Part shown: piece after piece, positions 29,126-37,446 of the stretch | Layout: each line of letters opens with the position of its first letter | How positions within the stretch are numbered: the stretch's first letter is position 1 | Source of the DNA: Pectobacterium araliae | Lineage (GTDB): Bacteria; Pseudomonadota; Gammaproteobacteria; Enterobacterales; Enterobacteriaceae | Length of the DNA: 64,000 bases | NCBI RefSeq assembly: GCF_037076465.1 | Contig: NZ_AP028908.1 | Coordinates: 1,426,001 to 1,490,000 of the forward strand | Reading direction: 5' to 3' | The notes under the pieces: generated by a model | Told to the model about the DNA's origin: nothing | The model's input: only the letters and a program-made list of their open reading frames with translations | Databases searched by the model: none | Made by a program: the position numbers and the translations under genes

Positions 29126-29967
29126 AGATTTTACTGACAGGTGCAAACGGTCAGCTCGGTCGTTGTTTTCAGGATCGTCTACCTGCTGACTGGCAGGTAT
29201 GGGCAACGGACACTGCCGAGTTGGATATTACCGACTATGAGAAGGTACTGACAGCGGTAAAAGCGTTTCAGCCTGATGCCATTGTCAATGCGGCCGCTTA
29301 CACCGCGGTGGATAAAGCAGAAAGCGAACCGGAGCTGGCTGAATTGGTGAATAAAACCGGTCCTGAGAATCTGGCGTTGGCGGCAAAAGAGGTTGGTGCG
29401 CGCCTGGTTCATGTGTCAACGGATTATGTTTTTGATGGTAACGCCACAGTTCCTTATGTTGAAACCGACAAAACCAATCCACTTGGCGTGTACGGTAAGA
29501 CCAAATTGGACGGCGAGATAGCCGTTTCTCACGTTTTTCCTGATGCCATTATTATCCGTACGGCATGGGTTTTCAGTGAATATGGCAATAACTTTGTGAA
29601 AACCATGCTGCGGTTAGCAAAAGAACGTGATGAGCTGAGTATCGTTTCTGACCAGCGCGGTTGCCCGACTTATGCGGGGGATATTGCTCAGGCCATTATT
29701 GATTTACTGAATAAAGCGATTATTGGCGAAATATATCATTATTGTGGAGATGAGGAGATATCCTGGTATGGCTTTGCTGAGGTGATTTTTGCCCAAGCTT
29801 TAAAAAAAGGGATTTTGGTCAAAACACCAAAAATAAAACCGATCACTACTGAACAATACCCTACGCCAGCTTCACGCCCAGCTTATTCAAGTTTAAACTG
29901 TAATAAAATAAAAAAATCAGGAGTAAATCCATCAAATTGGGAGCGAGCTATTTCGGATATAATCTAG
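29122..29967 (+). CDS. rmlD: dTDP-4-dehydrorhamnose reductase
   Basis: A 281-residue reductase that completes dTDP-L-rhamnose. The NAD(P)-binding GANGQLG lies at residues 7-13, 'STDYVFDG' near 100 and the catalytic YGKTK near 127. The last ~40 residues are more AT-rich and basic than the rest ('KIKPITTEQYPTPASRPAYSSLNCNKIKKSG'), marking the move into the low-GC centre of the locus. The gene order here is B-A-C-D. Confidence 0.96.
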   Translation: MKILLTGANGQLGRCFQDRLPADWQVWATDTAELDITDYEKVLTAVKAFQPDAIVNAAAYTAVDKAESEPELAELVNKTGPENLALAAKEVGARLVHVSTDYVFDGNATVPYVETDKTNPLGVYGKTKLDGEIAVSHVFPDAIIIRTAWVFSEYGNNFVKTMLRLAKERDELSIVSDQRGCPTYAGDIAQAIIDLLNKAIIGEIYHYCGDEEISWYGFAEVIFAQALKKGILVKTPKIKPITTEQYPTPASRPAYSSLNCNKIKKSGVNPSNWERAISDII

Positions 29968-30002
29968 TCAAGCTAATCTAATAGCAGAGAAAGATAAAAT
30001 TC

Positions 30003-30827
30003 ATGAAAAGATTAAATCTGGTTGTTATTGTTACACACAACAGCCAAAAATATATAGACTGGTGTGTGGAGCCTTTAATAAATAATGAACTATGCGATAT
30101 TATCATAGTCGACTCTGGTTCTTCAGATATTGAATATCTAAAAAAATATGAACCTAATGTTAAAGTGTTATATGAAAATAATATCGGTTTTGCGAAAGCA
30201 AATAATGTTGCTTTGCAGGATGTGGAGAGATATAAAAGCGTATTATTTTTAAATCCTGATGCAAGAGTTAAAAGTAAAGAGTATGAAAATCTGATAGCAA
30301 CTTGCTTTTCAAGCGAAAATGCAAATTTTCATTTTTTTTCTGTACCACTAATAAGTTACGATTTTGATAATAAGAAAGAAAGGTTTTTTTATGACTCACT
30401 AGGGATAAAATGTTCTTTTTATGGAAAGTGGGAAGATGTACGGGCTCCCATTAGTGTGGATCTTGATGAAATAACACTTCATGATGCCATTTGTGGTGCT
30501 TTTTTCTTGGTGAAAACTGAAGCATTACTTAGATCTCCCAATTCAGCTGGCTTAAACGGTTTTGAAGAAAGTTATTATATGTATAAAGAAGATATAGAGT
30601 TATCTTTAAGACTAAAGAAAAATAAATTCAAATCTAAGATAATAACAACAATTACTGCATATCATTGTCGGGGATGGAATAATGATAGAAAAAAAGTTCC
30701 TTATTGGGCTAAGTTATATTCCGCAAAAAACGATTTAGATGTGGCTTTAAAATATAAATGGCGTGCAATTCCTTTTTCATTAATGAAGCTTTTATATGTT
30801 AAAGTTTATGAAGGGAAACACTCGTGA
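30003..30827 (+). CDS. GT2 glycosyltransferase (WbbL/rhamnosyltransferase-like)
   Basis: A 274-residue GT-A transferase. The N-terminus 'LNLVVIVTHNSQKYIDWCVEPL' and 'IIVDSGSSD' bind the nucleotide sugar; 'NNIGFAKANNVALQ' and 'LFLNPDARV' match the WbbL-type rhamnosyltransferase pattern; 'YMYKEDIELSLRLKK' is the conserved acidic helix with the presumed catalytic base. Strongly AT-rich. It overlaps the next gene by 4 bases. Donor and acceptor are not determinable, though rhamnose is plausible given the neighbours. Confidence 0.75.
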   Translation: MKRLNLVVIVTHNSQKYIDWCVEPLINNELCDIIIVDSGSSDIEYLKKYEPNVKVLYENNIGFAKANNVALQDVERYKSVLFLNPDARVKSKEYENLIATCFSSENANFHFFSVPLISYDFDNKKERFFYDSLGIKCSFYGKWEDVRAPISVDLDEITLHDAICGAFFLVKTEALLRSPNSAGLNGFEESYYMYKEDIELSLRLKKNKFKSKIITTITAYHCRGWNNDRKKVPYWAKLYSAKNDLDVALKYKWRAIPFSLMKLLYVKVYEGKHS

Positions 30828-31909
30828 ATATTCTTTATGTTTCACACATTGCTATCGATCATTCAAATGGTGTATGGAAAAAAATAAAAAATCAAGTTAA
30901 CGCCTTAAAGGGACTTGGGCATAACGTTGATTTCACTTACTTCACATTTTCAAATGGATTAGCATACCTGAGAGATAACGAAGAGGAAATATTTACTATC
31001 CCTCATAGATATCTTTATCTTTATTTTTTAAAAAAAAACATATCAAAAAAATATGATGTAATTTATATAAGAAAACCACATGGTGGATTTTACCCCCTAT
31101 TTATGTCTTCATTCTTAAAAAAAATGAAGAAAATAGGAATTAAAAAAATATATCTCGAAATCCCCACATACCCATTCAAAAATGAAAGTTCTTCTGTTAA
31201 AGGAAAAATTTCAGACTTTGTTTTTGATACTGAAATGTTTTTTGCAAAAAAATATTTTGACAAAATATTTACCATCGGAAAAAGAATAGATAAATTATAT
31301 AACGTGGATACGTGCAATATAATTAATGGTGTCGATCTCGATGAAGTAAATTTGATTTCCAAAGCAAAGAAAAAAAGTAACATTATTAACTTTATTGGTA
31401 TTGCCAATCTGAGTTACTGGCATGGATATGATAGGCTTATTCGAAGCTTAAAAAATTATCGTGGGAACGATAATATAAATTTCTATATCATAGGTGATAC
31501 TGAACCTGAACTGTCGCGACTCAAGAAGATTGCTGAAAATGTGGACATTCCGAATAGACATGTTATTTTCCTGGGGAGAAAAACGAACTCTGAAATTAAT
31601 AGTATAATGTCAAATATGGATATTTGCGTTGATTCCTTGGGGCGACATCGTAGTGGAAACAACTTCAATAGCTCAATCAAATCAAAAGAATATACAGCTA
31701 TGGGAATGCCCTTCATTCTTAGTCATATAGATGATGCATTTCCTGATGATGTTTTTTTTAAATATCAATGCAGTGCCGATGAAAATATCATTGATATAGA
31801 TGACATTATTCACTGGTATAAATCGCTGTCAACTAACTTTAATGAAGTTGAGAGAGAGTATGCAAATGAGCATTTTTCTTGGAAAAAAATCTTTAAAAAC
31901 ATTTTATAA
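30824..31909 (+). CDS. Glycosyltransferase, GT-B fold (GT4-like)
   Basis: A 361-residue protein with a GT-B-like outline. The N-terminal 'MNILYVSHIAIDHSNGVWKKIKNQVNALKGLGHNVDF' is typical of family 4 acceptors. The C-terminal half has 'INFIGIANLSYWHGYDRLIRSL', 'VIFLGRKTNSEINSIMSNMDICVDSLG' and 'IKSKEYTAMGMPFILS', which resembles the donor-binding EX7E region. It starts with GTG at 30824, preceded by GAAGGGAA. Very AT-rich. The sugar transferred is unknown. Confidence 0.7.
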   Translation: MNILYVSHIAIDHSNGVWKKIKNQVNALKGLGHNVDFTYFTFSNGLAYLRDNEEEIFTIPHRYLYLYFLKKNISKKYDVIYIRKPHGGFYPLFMSSFLKKMKKIGIKKIYLEIPTYPFKNESSSVKGKISDFVFDTEMFFAKKYFDKIFTIGKRIDKLYNVDTCNIINGVDLDEVNLISKAKKKSNIINFIGIANLSYWHGYDRLIRSLKNYRGNDNINFYIIGDTEPELSRLKKIAENVDIPNRHVIFLGRKTNSEINSIMSNMDICVDSLGRHRSGNNFNSSIKSKEYTAMGMPFILSHIDDAFPDDVFFKYQCSADENIIDIDDIIHWYKSLSTNFNEVEREYANEHFSWKKIFKNIL

Positions 31910-31921
31910 ATAGAGGCATTC

Positions 31922-32665
31922 ATGAAATATTCATTTGTTATTCTCACTTGGAACCGTTCTCCAATGTTGAAAGTTTGCTTGGAGAATTTGGTGAATTCAA
32001 TTTATGATAAAAAAAACTCAGAGATAATTATCTATGATAATTCATCTCCGGATGATACATTATCAGTTATTAGTGCTTTTGAACAAAAGTATAAAAGTGA
32101 TATTAATATAAAATTGGTTAAGGGTAATGAAAATATTGGGTTGCGAGCCTATAAGAAATTATTTTCCCTTGCAATTGGTGATTATATAATAGAAGTCGAT
32201 GATGATATTTTGGAGTTCCCAAAATCAGTGGATTCCGTTTTTTTTAATTATCTTAGTGTATTTAAAGACTACGGGTATTTAGCATTGGATGTCGTGCAAA
32301 ATGAGTTTACTACAGGTGCTAAACCATCACTAGATAAATATAAGATTATTAAAAAGAATGGTATGGTTGTAGAGAAAGGACCTACGGGGGGATGGTGTAC
32401 GGGATTTCGTCGAAAAGACTATCGAAAAATAAAGTTTTTATTTGATTTTTTCGATCACTATAATTTTAAACATGGTGAAGATGGCTTTTTATGTAAGTTA
32501 TTTAGATTGATCGGTAAGAAAAGTGGCGTTATCTCTGGAGTAAAATGTTTCCATGCAACCGGCCCCCATTACTCTAAAGCTTATGGGTTATTAGATCGGG
32601 ATATTGAAAAGTATAGCCTGTCCGGTCGAAAAGATTTAGTTGATTGGTATTCATCGAATAAATAA
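31922..32665 (+). CDS. GT2 family glycosyltransferase
   Basis: A 247-residue single-domain GT-A transferase. 'FVILTWNRSPMLKVCLENL' and 'IIIYDNSSPDDTL' form the nucleotide-binding face; 'DYIIEVDDDILEFP' contains the DxD-type metal site; 'GPTGGWCTGFRRKDYRK' is a probable acceptor loop. GAGG lies before the ATG. It ends the first glycosyltransferase block, and a 550-base gap follows. Confidence 0.75.
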   Translation: MKYSFVILTWNRSPMLKVCLENLVNSIYDKKNSEIIIYDNSSPDDTLSVISAFEQKYKSDINIKLVKGNENIGLRAYKKLFSLAIGDYIIEVDDDILEFPKSVDSVFFNYLSVFKDYGYLALDVVQNEFTTGAKPSLDKYKIIKKNGMVVEKGPTGGWCTGFRRKDYRKIKFLFDFFDHYNFKHGEDGFLCKLFRLIGKKSGVISGVKCFHATGPHYSKAYGLLDRDIEKYSLSGRKDLVDWYSSNK

Positions 32666-33218
32666 ACTTATAATATTTAGTCATCTGCTAAATAGCTTCG
32701 CACAATAGTAAATCACAAATTACCAATATTAACGCCTAAGCCACAATCTGATGGTCATTTGCGGATAAAACATCCTGATGCCACAAACTGCCACCAAAGT
32801 GGGGCAGTAATATGCAAAAATTTAATTATGGCATCACAACATGGAATTCAATAATAGAGTTAATCTTTGTTGTTAAATATTAATTTAATAAAGATAAACT
32901 AACCAGCATTGGTTAGTTAAGCAACTCTCATTAAGTTTTTTGCGATAATTTATTCGTTTATTCCCCAGTTAAGTTAATGGGTTAATATAATATCCGATTA
33001 TTATCTGAATTGAGTGTCATGATTATATATCCTATTTCGTGATTAATGAGGTTGACTAGAACGCAGAAAACAAAAAATATTATTATACAACTATGGCATT
33101 TGGAAATGAAAGTTCATTTGTATTGATAAGAATTTAAGCCAGCTATAACCTGACGAATCCTTTTATAAATAATTGGTGGTGTCAGTTGGTGTTTGAGCTA
33201 ATATAATGAAGGTGACTC
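32666..33218. other. 553-base gap without a gene inside the polysaccharide locus
   Basis: No credible reading frame was found. The stretch holds a perfect 9-bp inverted repeat (32897-32918) and a GC-richer patch at about 32750-32815 with a hairpin (CTGCCAC...GTGGGGCAG). It could be a promoter region for wzy or the scar of a lost gene or element. Confidence 0.5.
32897..32918. repeat. Perfect inverted repeat AACTAACCA-GCAT-TGGTTAGTT
   Basis: Two 9-bp arms with a 4-base loop lie in the middle of the noncoding gap before wzy. No T tract follows, so it may be an operator, a weak terminator or an element end. Confidence 0.45.
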
Positions 33219-34328
33219 GTGATATTTTTCTTTTTTTCTTTTTTTCTTTATGTATGTGCTATTATAGAAAATAAATTATTGTTTAGGGTTTCAACTTTAT
33301 TAGTTGGTGGCTATTTTAGCATCACATATGCATATGCCTATGACTGGTTAAATTATTACCAATCTTATTATGCTCTTGAAAATGGTGGTGAACCTTTTTT
33401 TGCCGATCTGGCTTTTATTCTTATTATGAAATTGTGCATATTCTTTAATTTGGGATATGGTGGATTCAATCTTATAGTTAATGCTTTTATTTACTTCTTT
33501 GTATACACTTTTTGTAAAGACTTAAAAAATCCTACTTTTGCCTTTTTTGCATTGTTTTCTTTTCTTGGTTTCTTTATGTTTACTGAGCAAATTCGGCAAG
33601 GGCTTGCTCTTTCAATAATTCTATATGGTTTTTCTAAATATTACTTTACGAGCAAGAAAAAATTCATATTAACAGTATTTATCGCCACTTATTTTCATTT
33701 TTCTGCTGTTCTTGCTTTATCTTATTTTTTCATTGTAAATGATAATAGAAAAGGTATGTTGAGGGCGTTTATATTCTCATCGTTATTTTACACGATTTTT
33801 ATAATTTTATTATTAAATCCAAATATTGTGACTTTTATTAAAATATTACAACAGAAATTTGAAGCATATGGTTCAATGTATAGTGATCTTGATACTGACT
33901 TCTTAACTTTCATTTTGCATTCAAAAATGCTCTTTGTTTATTTGTTCTTCTTCCTGTTGTTTTTATTTATCAAAAAACCTATCACTGGGAAATATACCAT
34001 ATACGGTTCGTTATATATGTTAATGTTGACCAGAAGTAGTTCTTTACTCGTTCGCGTCGGGTATTATTTTGTGCCCATATTTATATATTCAATTGATGAC
34101 TTTATGTATTCATTAAATAGAGGGTTTCGTACGCATTGGGTCAAATTGATAATTTGTACTGTAGTACTTATTGTTTCAACCATTCCTTTATGGACTCCTA
34201 TGTATATGATTGGCTCTCAATCTAACCTTAATATTTTCTCTACGACAAGTGATATTCACCGAGAAATAGGAAATAAATGTACTGTTTTGCGTGTTAATAG
34301 TGATATACGAACCGATGGATGCTTATAG
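33219..34328 (+). CDS. wzy: O-antigen/EPS polymerase, EpsG family (Wzy)
   Basis: A 369-residue, very hydrophobic protein with about ten transmembrane helices. It matches the EpsG-type Wzy pattern: 'SITYAYAYDWLNYYQSYYALENG' near residue 40, then 'FFMFTEQIRQGLALSIILYG' and 'YFHFSAVLALSYFF', the QGLA and HxSA motifs of the family. Its role is to join undecaprenyl-linked repeat units in the periplasm. It starts with GTG at 33219, with AAGG 6 bases upstream. It stands isolated between a 550-base gap and a decayed stretch, and is strongly AT-rich. Only one polymerase candidate is present in the locus. Confidence 0.82.
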   Translation: MIFFFFSFFLYVCAIIENKLLFRVSTLLVGGYFSITYAYAYDWLNYYQSYYALENGGEPFFADLAFILIMKLCIFFNLGYGGFNLIVNAFIYFFVYTFCKDLKNPTFAFFALFSFLGFFMFTEQIRQGLALSIILYGFSKYYFTSKKKFILTVFIATYFHFSAVLALSYFFIVNDNRKGMLRAFIFSSLFYTIFIILLLNPNIVTFIKILQQKFEAYGSMYSDLDTDFLTFILHSKMLFVYLFFFLLFLFIKKPITGKYTIYGSLYMLMLTRSSSLLVRVGYYFVPIFIYSIDDFMYSLNRGFRTHWVKLIICTVVLIVSTIPLWTPMYMIGSQSNLNIFSTTSDIHREIGNKCTVLRVNSDIRTDGCL

Positions 34329-34411
34329 TGTTAGAGACTTGATGAGATAATTATTCCTATTATTGCATATAGGATTATAAATCTGTTACTGGCTTTTAAT
34401 TGCACTTTTGG

Positions 34412-34697
34412 ATGAATATTCTTAAAAATATAGCTATTATATTAGTCTTTATGATTGAACCAACGCATGCTTTGGTAAATGGTGTGGACGATATTAACGT
34501 CAAATATATGGGGTAAAGAAAAGCACTGATTTAGTGGATCACTATTCTTCAGAGAAAATTAAAGATAAAATCTTGGAAAAATTATAATCAAATATTCTCA
34601 GGATGCATATCAGTTCGGCGTTACAAGTATTGATACACTTTTCATTGGGAGTGTGACAGAGAATAAAAGTAGATCAGGCGTGCTTTTTGCTATCTAA
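34412..34697 (+). pseudogene. Decayed gene for a small secreted protein
   Basis: An ATG at 34412 opens 'MNILKNIAIILVFMIEPTHALVNGVDD', a good signal peptide, but the frame stops at 34516. The reading then continues in shifted frames ('IYGVKKSTDLVDHYSSEKIKDKILEKL', then 'KIIIKYSQDAYQFGVTSIDTLFIGSVTENKSRSG') to a stop at 34697. Two frameshifts would join these into one protein of about 95 residues. The family is not recognised. Confidence 0.5.
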
Positions 34698-34699
34698 AA

Positions 34700-35090
34700 T
34701 CAGAACATATATTTTTTCTATGAAGGTTCCGATCTCTTTTTCATATACCTCAATTGAACGTGAGAAACAGATTGTTTACGTACCGGACGCTTAATGCGGG
34801 TTCTCCGCGTCAGATTGTTACGTTCGATACGCTGGGTGAAAATCTTTCCGGTGAGAGACTTATCCTTTGGCACTTCAAGACGATAGCTGTCTCAGTCGTC
34901 GCGGGTTATCATGCCAATAGTGAACAACGGTGTGAGTAACGCCAATAATTCGCGGTAGACTTCATGATACGGGGGCTGAAAGTATACGTCAGGACCCCGC
35001 CTGTTTTCTGTTTTGGGGGTATGTGTACCAAAGTCAGTGTTGGAGAGCTTTACTGCCAATAAAACGCAATTGTTCATCAAGCTCGTAGAT
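34700..35090 (-). pseudogene. insB: insB remnant of the IS1 relic
   Basis: Fragments of the DDE transposase InsB are seen in three frames with in-frame stops; the terminal 'EKYMF' and its TGA (34700-34702) remain readable after one shift. No intact catalytic domain exists. Confidence 0.75.
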
Positions 35091-35376
35091 AAGTGCTACA
35101 TCGGCATGAGTAACTGGCGAAGACTTGGAGTGAGTTTTTTAATATACGGGCGCCAACATTGAGTGTTCTTGCCGTATCGCGAACACCCGCATCGTTGAAA
35201 GCGATGTTAACAATCTGGTCTCTAACGCTGGGATTTCGAGCCTGGTAAGTATAAGTCAGTTGGAATACGCAGTGACATTCACAATACCGGAAACGTTCCT
35301 GACCTGACGGTTTTTTGCCATGACTATAAACCAGAGCAGAATCACAACGGGGGTAATGAATATTAATGCTGACCAT
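35077..35376 (-). pseudogene. insA: insA-like ORF of the IS1 relic
   Basis: The frame reads 'MVSINIHYPRCDSALVYSHGKKPSGQERFRYCECHCVFQLTYTYQARNPSVRDQIVNIAFNDAGVRDTARTLNVG', aligning with IS1 InsA, including its Cys residues and the helix-turn-helix. Some residues after 'TLNVG' are missing and the tail is in a different frame from the parent element. Non-functional as transposase because insB is broken. Confidence 0.75.
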
Positions 35377-35451
35377 AAGTCATCTCAAAAGGTCGTATTG
35401 TACACCTATTTCTACTAATTGAATGCGTCACCGTTATTTAGAGGAGTTGCT

Positions 35452-36315
35452 GTGAAAAGTGACATTGTTATATTAGTTGTTTTGTATAACAAAAAAGTTG
35501 AAGATTCAACAACAATACGAACACTATGTGAAAATAATTTCAACAACACGACCTTAATAATTCATAATAATGGCCCTCATGTTATCGATTTTCCTATTTG
35601 TATTTCTAGAAAAATAGAAGAGAAATTTGATAGTGTAATATTTATTAATACTGTTGAAAACAAGCCATTAAGTTTTCTTTATAACGATATAATAGATAAA
35701 TATGATCTTGCTAAGAGATTTATTTTTTTCGATGATGATTCGCAGGTAACAGATTCTTTCGTAAGAGCTATCTATGCCGATGGTTATGATATAGAAATGC
35801 CAAAAATTATCTCGTTATCCGATAATCTTGTTTATTATCCACAGGCTAATGGTAAGGTTGTCCAAGAGGATGGTGAGCTAAACCCTTTTAATTTATTTAC
35901 TATTGGTTCTGGGCTGATTATTCATAGGCGTTTAATCAATAAATTTGAAAAACACCAGATTAAGTTATTTGATGAGCATTATGCTTTATATGGTGTTGAT
36001 TTTAGTTTGTTTCGAAATATATATATCCTATACAAGAAAGGTGAAGCATTTAATTTGATTACATCATCTTTTCTTTATCATTCATTATCGAGAACTGAAG
36101 GTAAGGATCCTCCTTTCAGAAAAATGGAACGGTTAATTGATTTTGCTCTTACAGTAAGGTGGTACCCATCTCTTAAATTGTACTTTATTTTCCTTATTAA
36201 ATGCATGCGTGCTATATTTTTCCTCAGATGGAATGAGGTTTCAGTAATTATTTCTACCTATATCCGAGGTGACCATCCAAGATGTAAAAAATGGTTAAGT
36301 GAACATAAAAAATAA
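35452..36315 (+). CDS. GT2-like glycosyltransferase
   Basis: A 287-residue protein with a GT-A outline. 'DIVILVVLYNKKVEDSTTIRTL' and 'TLIIHNNGPHV' open the fold and 'KRFIFFDDDSQVTDSF' contains a DDD metal motif. 'IGSGLIIHRRL' and 'LFDEHYALYGVDFSLFRNIYI' resemble the acceptor loop and acidic helix of family 2 enzymes. GAGGAG 5 bases before the GTG at 35452 decides the start. The start lies only 20 bases outside the IS1 relic, so its promoter or upstream gene may have been displaced. Confidence 0.68.
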   Translation: MKSDIVILVVLYNKKVEDSTTIRTLCENNFNNTTLIIHNNGPHVIDFPICISRKIEEKFDSVIFINTVENKPLSFLYNDIIDKYDLAKRFIFFDDDSQVTDSFVRAIYADGYDIEMPKIISLSDNLVYYPQANGKVVQEDGELNPFNLFTIGSGLIIHRRLINKFEKHQIKLFDEHYALYGVDFSLFRNIYILYKKGEAFNLITSSFLYHSLSRTEGKDPPFRKMERLIDFALTVRWYPSLKLYFIFLIKCMRAIFFLRWNEVSVIISTYIRGDHPRCKKWLSEHKK

Positions 36316-36351
36316 TTTTTTAATAGATGTCATTTTATTTTAAGAGTTTTT

Positions 36352-37446
36352 ATGAAAAAAAAATGGGTTACTCTTTTTGAAAGATATGAAGATTTTCATT
36401 ATTGTAAGGATGTCGGGCAAATACCTTTTCATGCAAATAAATGTCTGGGATTTGATACTGAATTATGGCGGAAGGCACTAAAATCCCATCAAGAGAAAAA
36501 AGATGGTTTTCTTCTTGTTGATATAGCAACAGAAAATACTGGCACAAAAATATCAATTAAGTTGATTCTTGAAATAATTCGTCATGCGAAAGAAATAGAT
36601 TATTTTCAACTGTTCCATTTTAGAACTTATACACTTTTATACGCATATATTTATAAGTTTTTTAATAAAAATGGAGTTGTGATTATAAAATGTGATATTG
36701 GTGATAGTTTAAAACCATTTGATAATAGCAATTTAATGTTTAAATTTTTAGCGAAAATCGCATTAAGGAAATTAGACTTAGTTTCGGCTGAACATAGTTC
36801 TGTTTATAAATTCTTTGAAAAAAAAGGTATTCCTTGTGCTCTTGTACCTAACGGAGTAAGTAACTATTTTTATACTCTGACTGATAACGAAAGTATGAAG
36901 AAAGTGGATGTGCCTACTATTATTTTTGTCGGAAAGTGTGGTGATCCCAGAAAAAATGCAGAACTTGCTATAAGTGCTTTTTGTAATCTTCCTAGTAATT
37001 TGAATTGGAATGCTTATTTTTTAGGGGGAGAGACTTCTGATTTCAAAATTTACTTTGATAAAAAAGTGGAATTGTATCCCTGGATTAAAGATAAGATCTT
37101 TTTTAAGGGGTTTGTAAAGTCTACTCAGAATATAATAGAATTATATAAGAAATCGCATATATTTCTAATGACTTCAAAAGAAGAGGGATATCCTATATCT
37201 TTAGTTGAAGCATGTTGGATGAGATGCTTTCCTATTTTGTCACCTGAATCTGGCGGAAAAGATCTAATTGAGAACTCGGCAGGTCAGATCTACAAAGATG
37301 AAGATGATTTGACAGCACTACTTGAAAAATCAATAAAAAATATTGAAGAAACTATTGCTCACGGCAATTGTTGTCATGATTATGTTAACAATAATAATGA
37401 TTGGCGAAAGAATATTATTAAACTTAGTGGTCAACATTCTAAATGA
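36352..37446 (+). CDS. GT4 family glycosyltransferase
   Basis: A 364-residue GT-B transferase. The donor-binding half contains 'VPTIIFVGKCGDPRKNAELAISAF', 'KIFFKGFVKSTQNIIELYKKSHIFLMTSKEEGYPISLVEACWMRCFPILSPESGGKDLI'; the EGYPISLVEA segment is the EX7E motif of family 4. The N-terminal half is less typical. AT-rich like its neighbours. It overlaps wzx by 4 bases. Confidence 0.8.
   Translation: MKKKWVTLFERYEDFHYCKDVGQIPFHANKCLGFDTELWRKALKSHQEKKDGFLLVDIATENTGTKISIKLILEIIRHAKEIDYFQLFHFRTYTLLYAYIYKFFNKNGVVIIKCDIGDSLKPFDNSNLMFKFLAKIALRKLDLVSAEHSSVYKFFEKKGIPCALVPNGVSNYFYTLTDNESMKKVDVPTIIFVGKCGDPRKNAELAISAFCNLPSNLNWNAYFLGGETSDFKIYFDKKVELYPWIKDKIFFKGFVKSTQNIIELYKKSHIFLMTSKEEGYPISLVEACWMRCFPILSPESGGKDLIENSAGQIYKDEDDLTALLEKSIKNIEETIAHGNCCHDYVNNNNDWRKNIIKLSGQHSK

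Larger units (their letters stand above)
34700..35432 (-). mobile_element. Degenerate IS1-family insertion sequence
   Basis: On minus, an InsA-like frame (35376 downward) is followed by InsB-like fragments in several frames: 'ELDEQLRFIGSKALQH', 'LFTIGMITRDD', 'EVPKDKSLTGKIFTQRIERNN' and '...IEKKYMF'. The upstream end reads GGTGACGCATTCAATTA at 35432, like the IS1 left terminal repeat GGTGATGCTGCCAACTTA. The right terminal repeat was not found. The element is a relic of roughly full IS1 length and cannot encode transposase. Confidence 0.8.
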
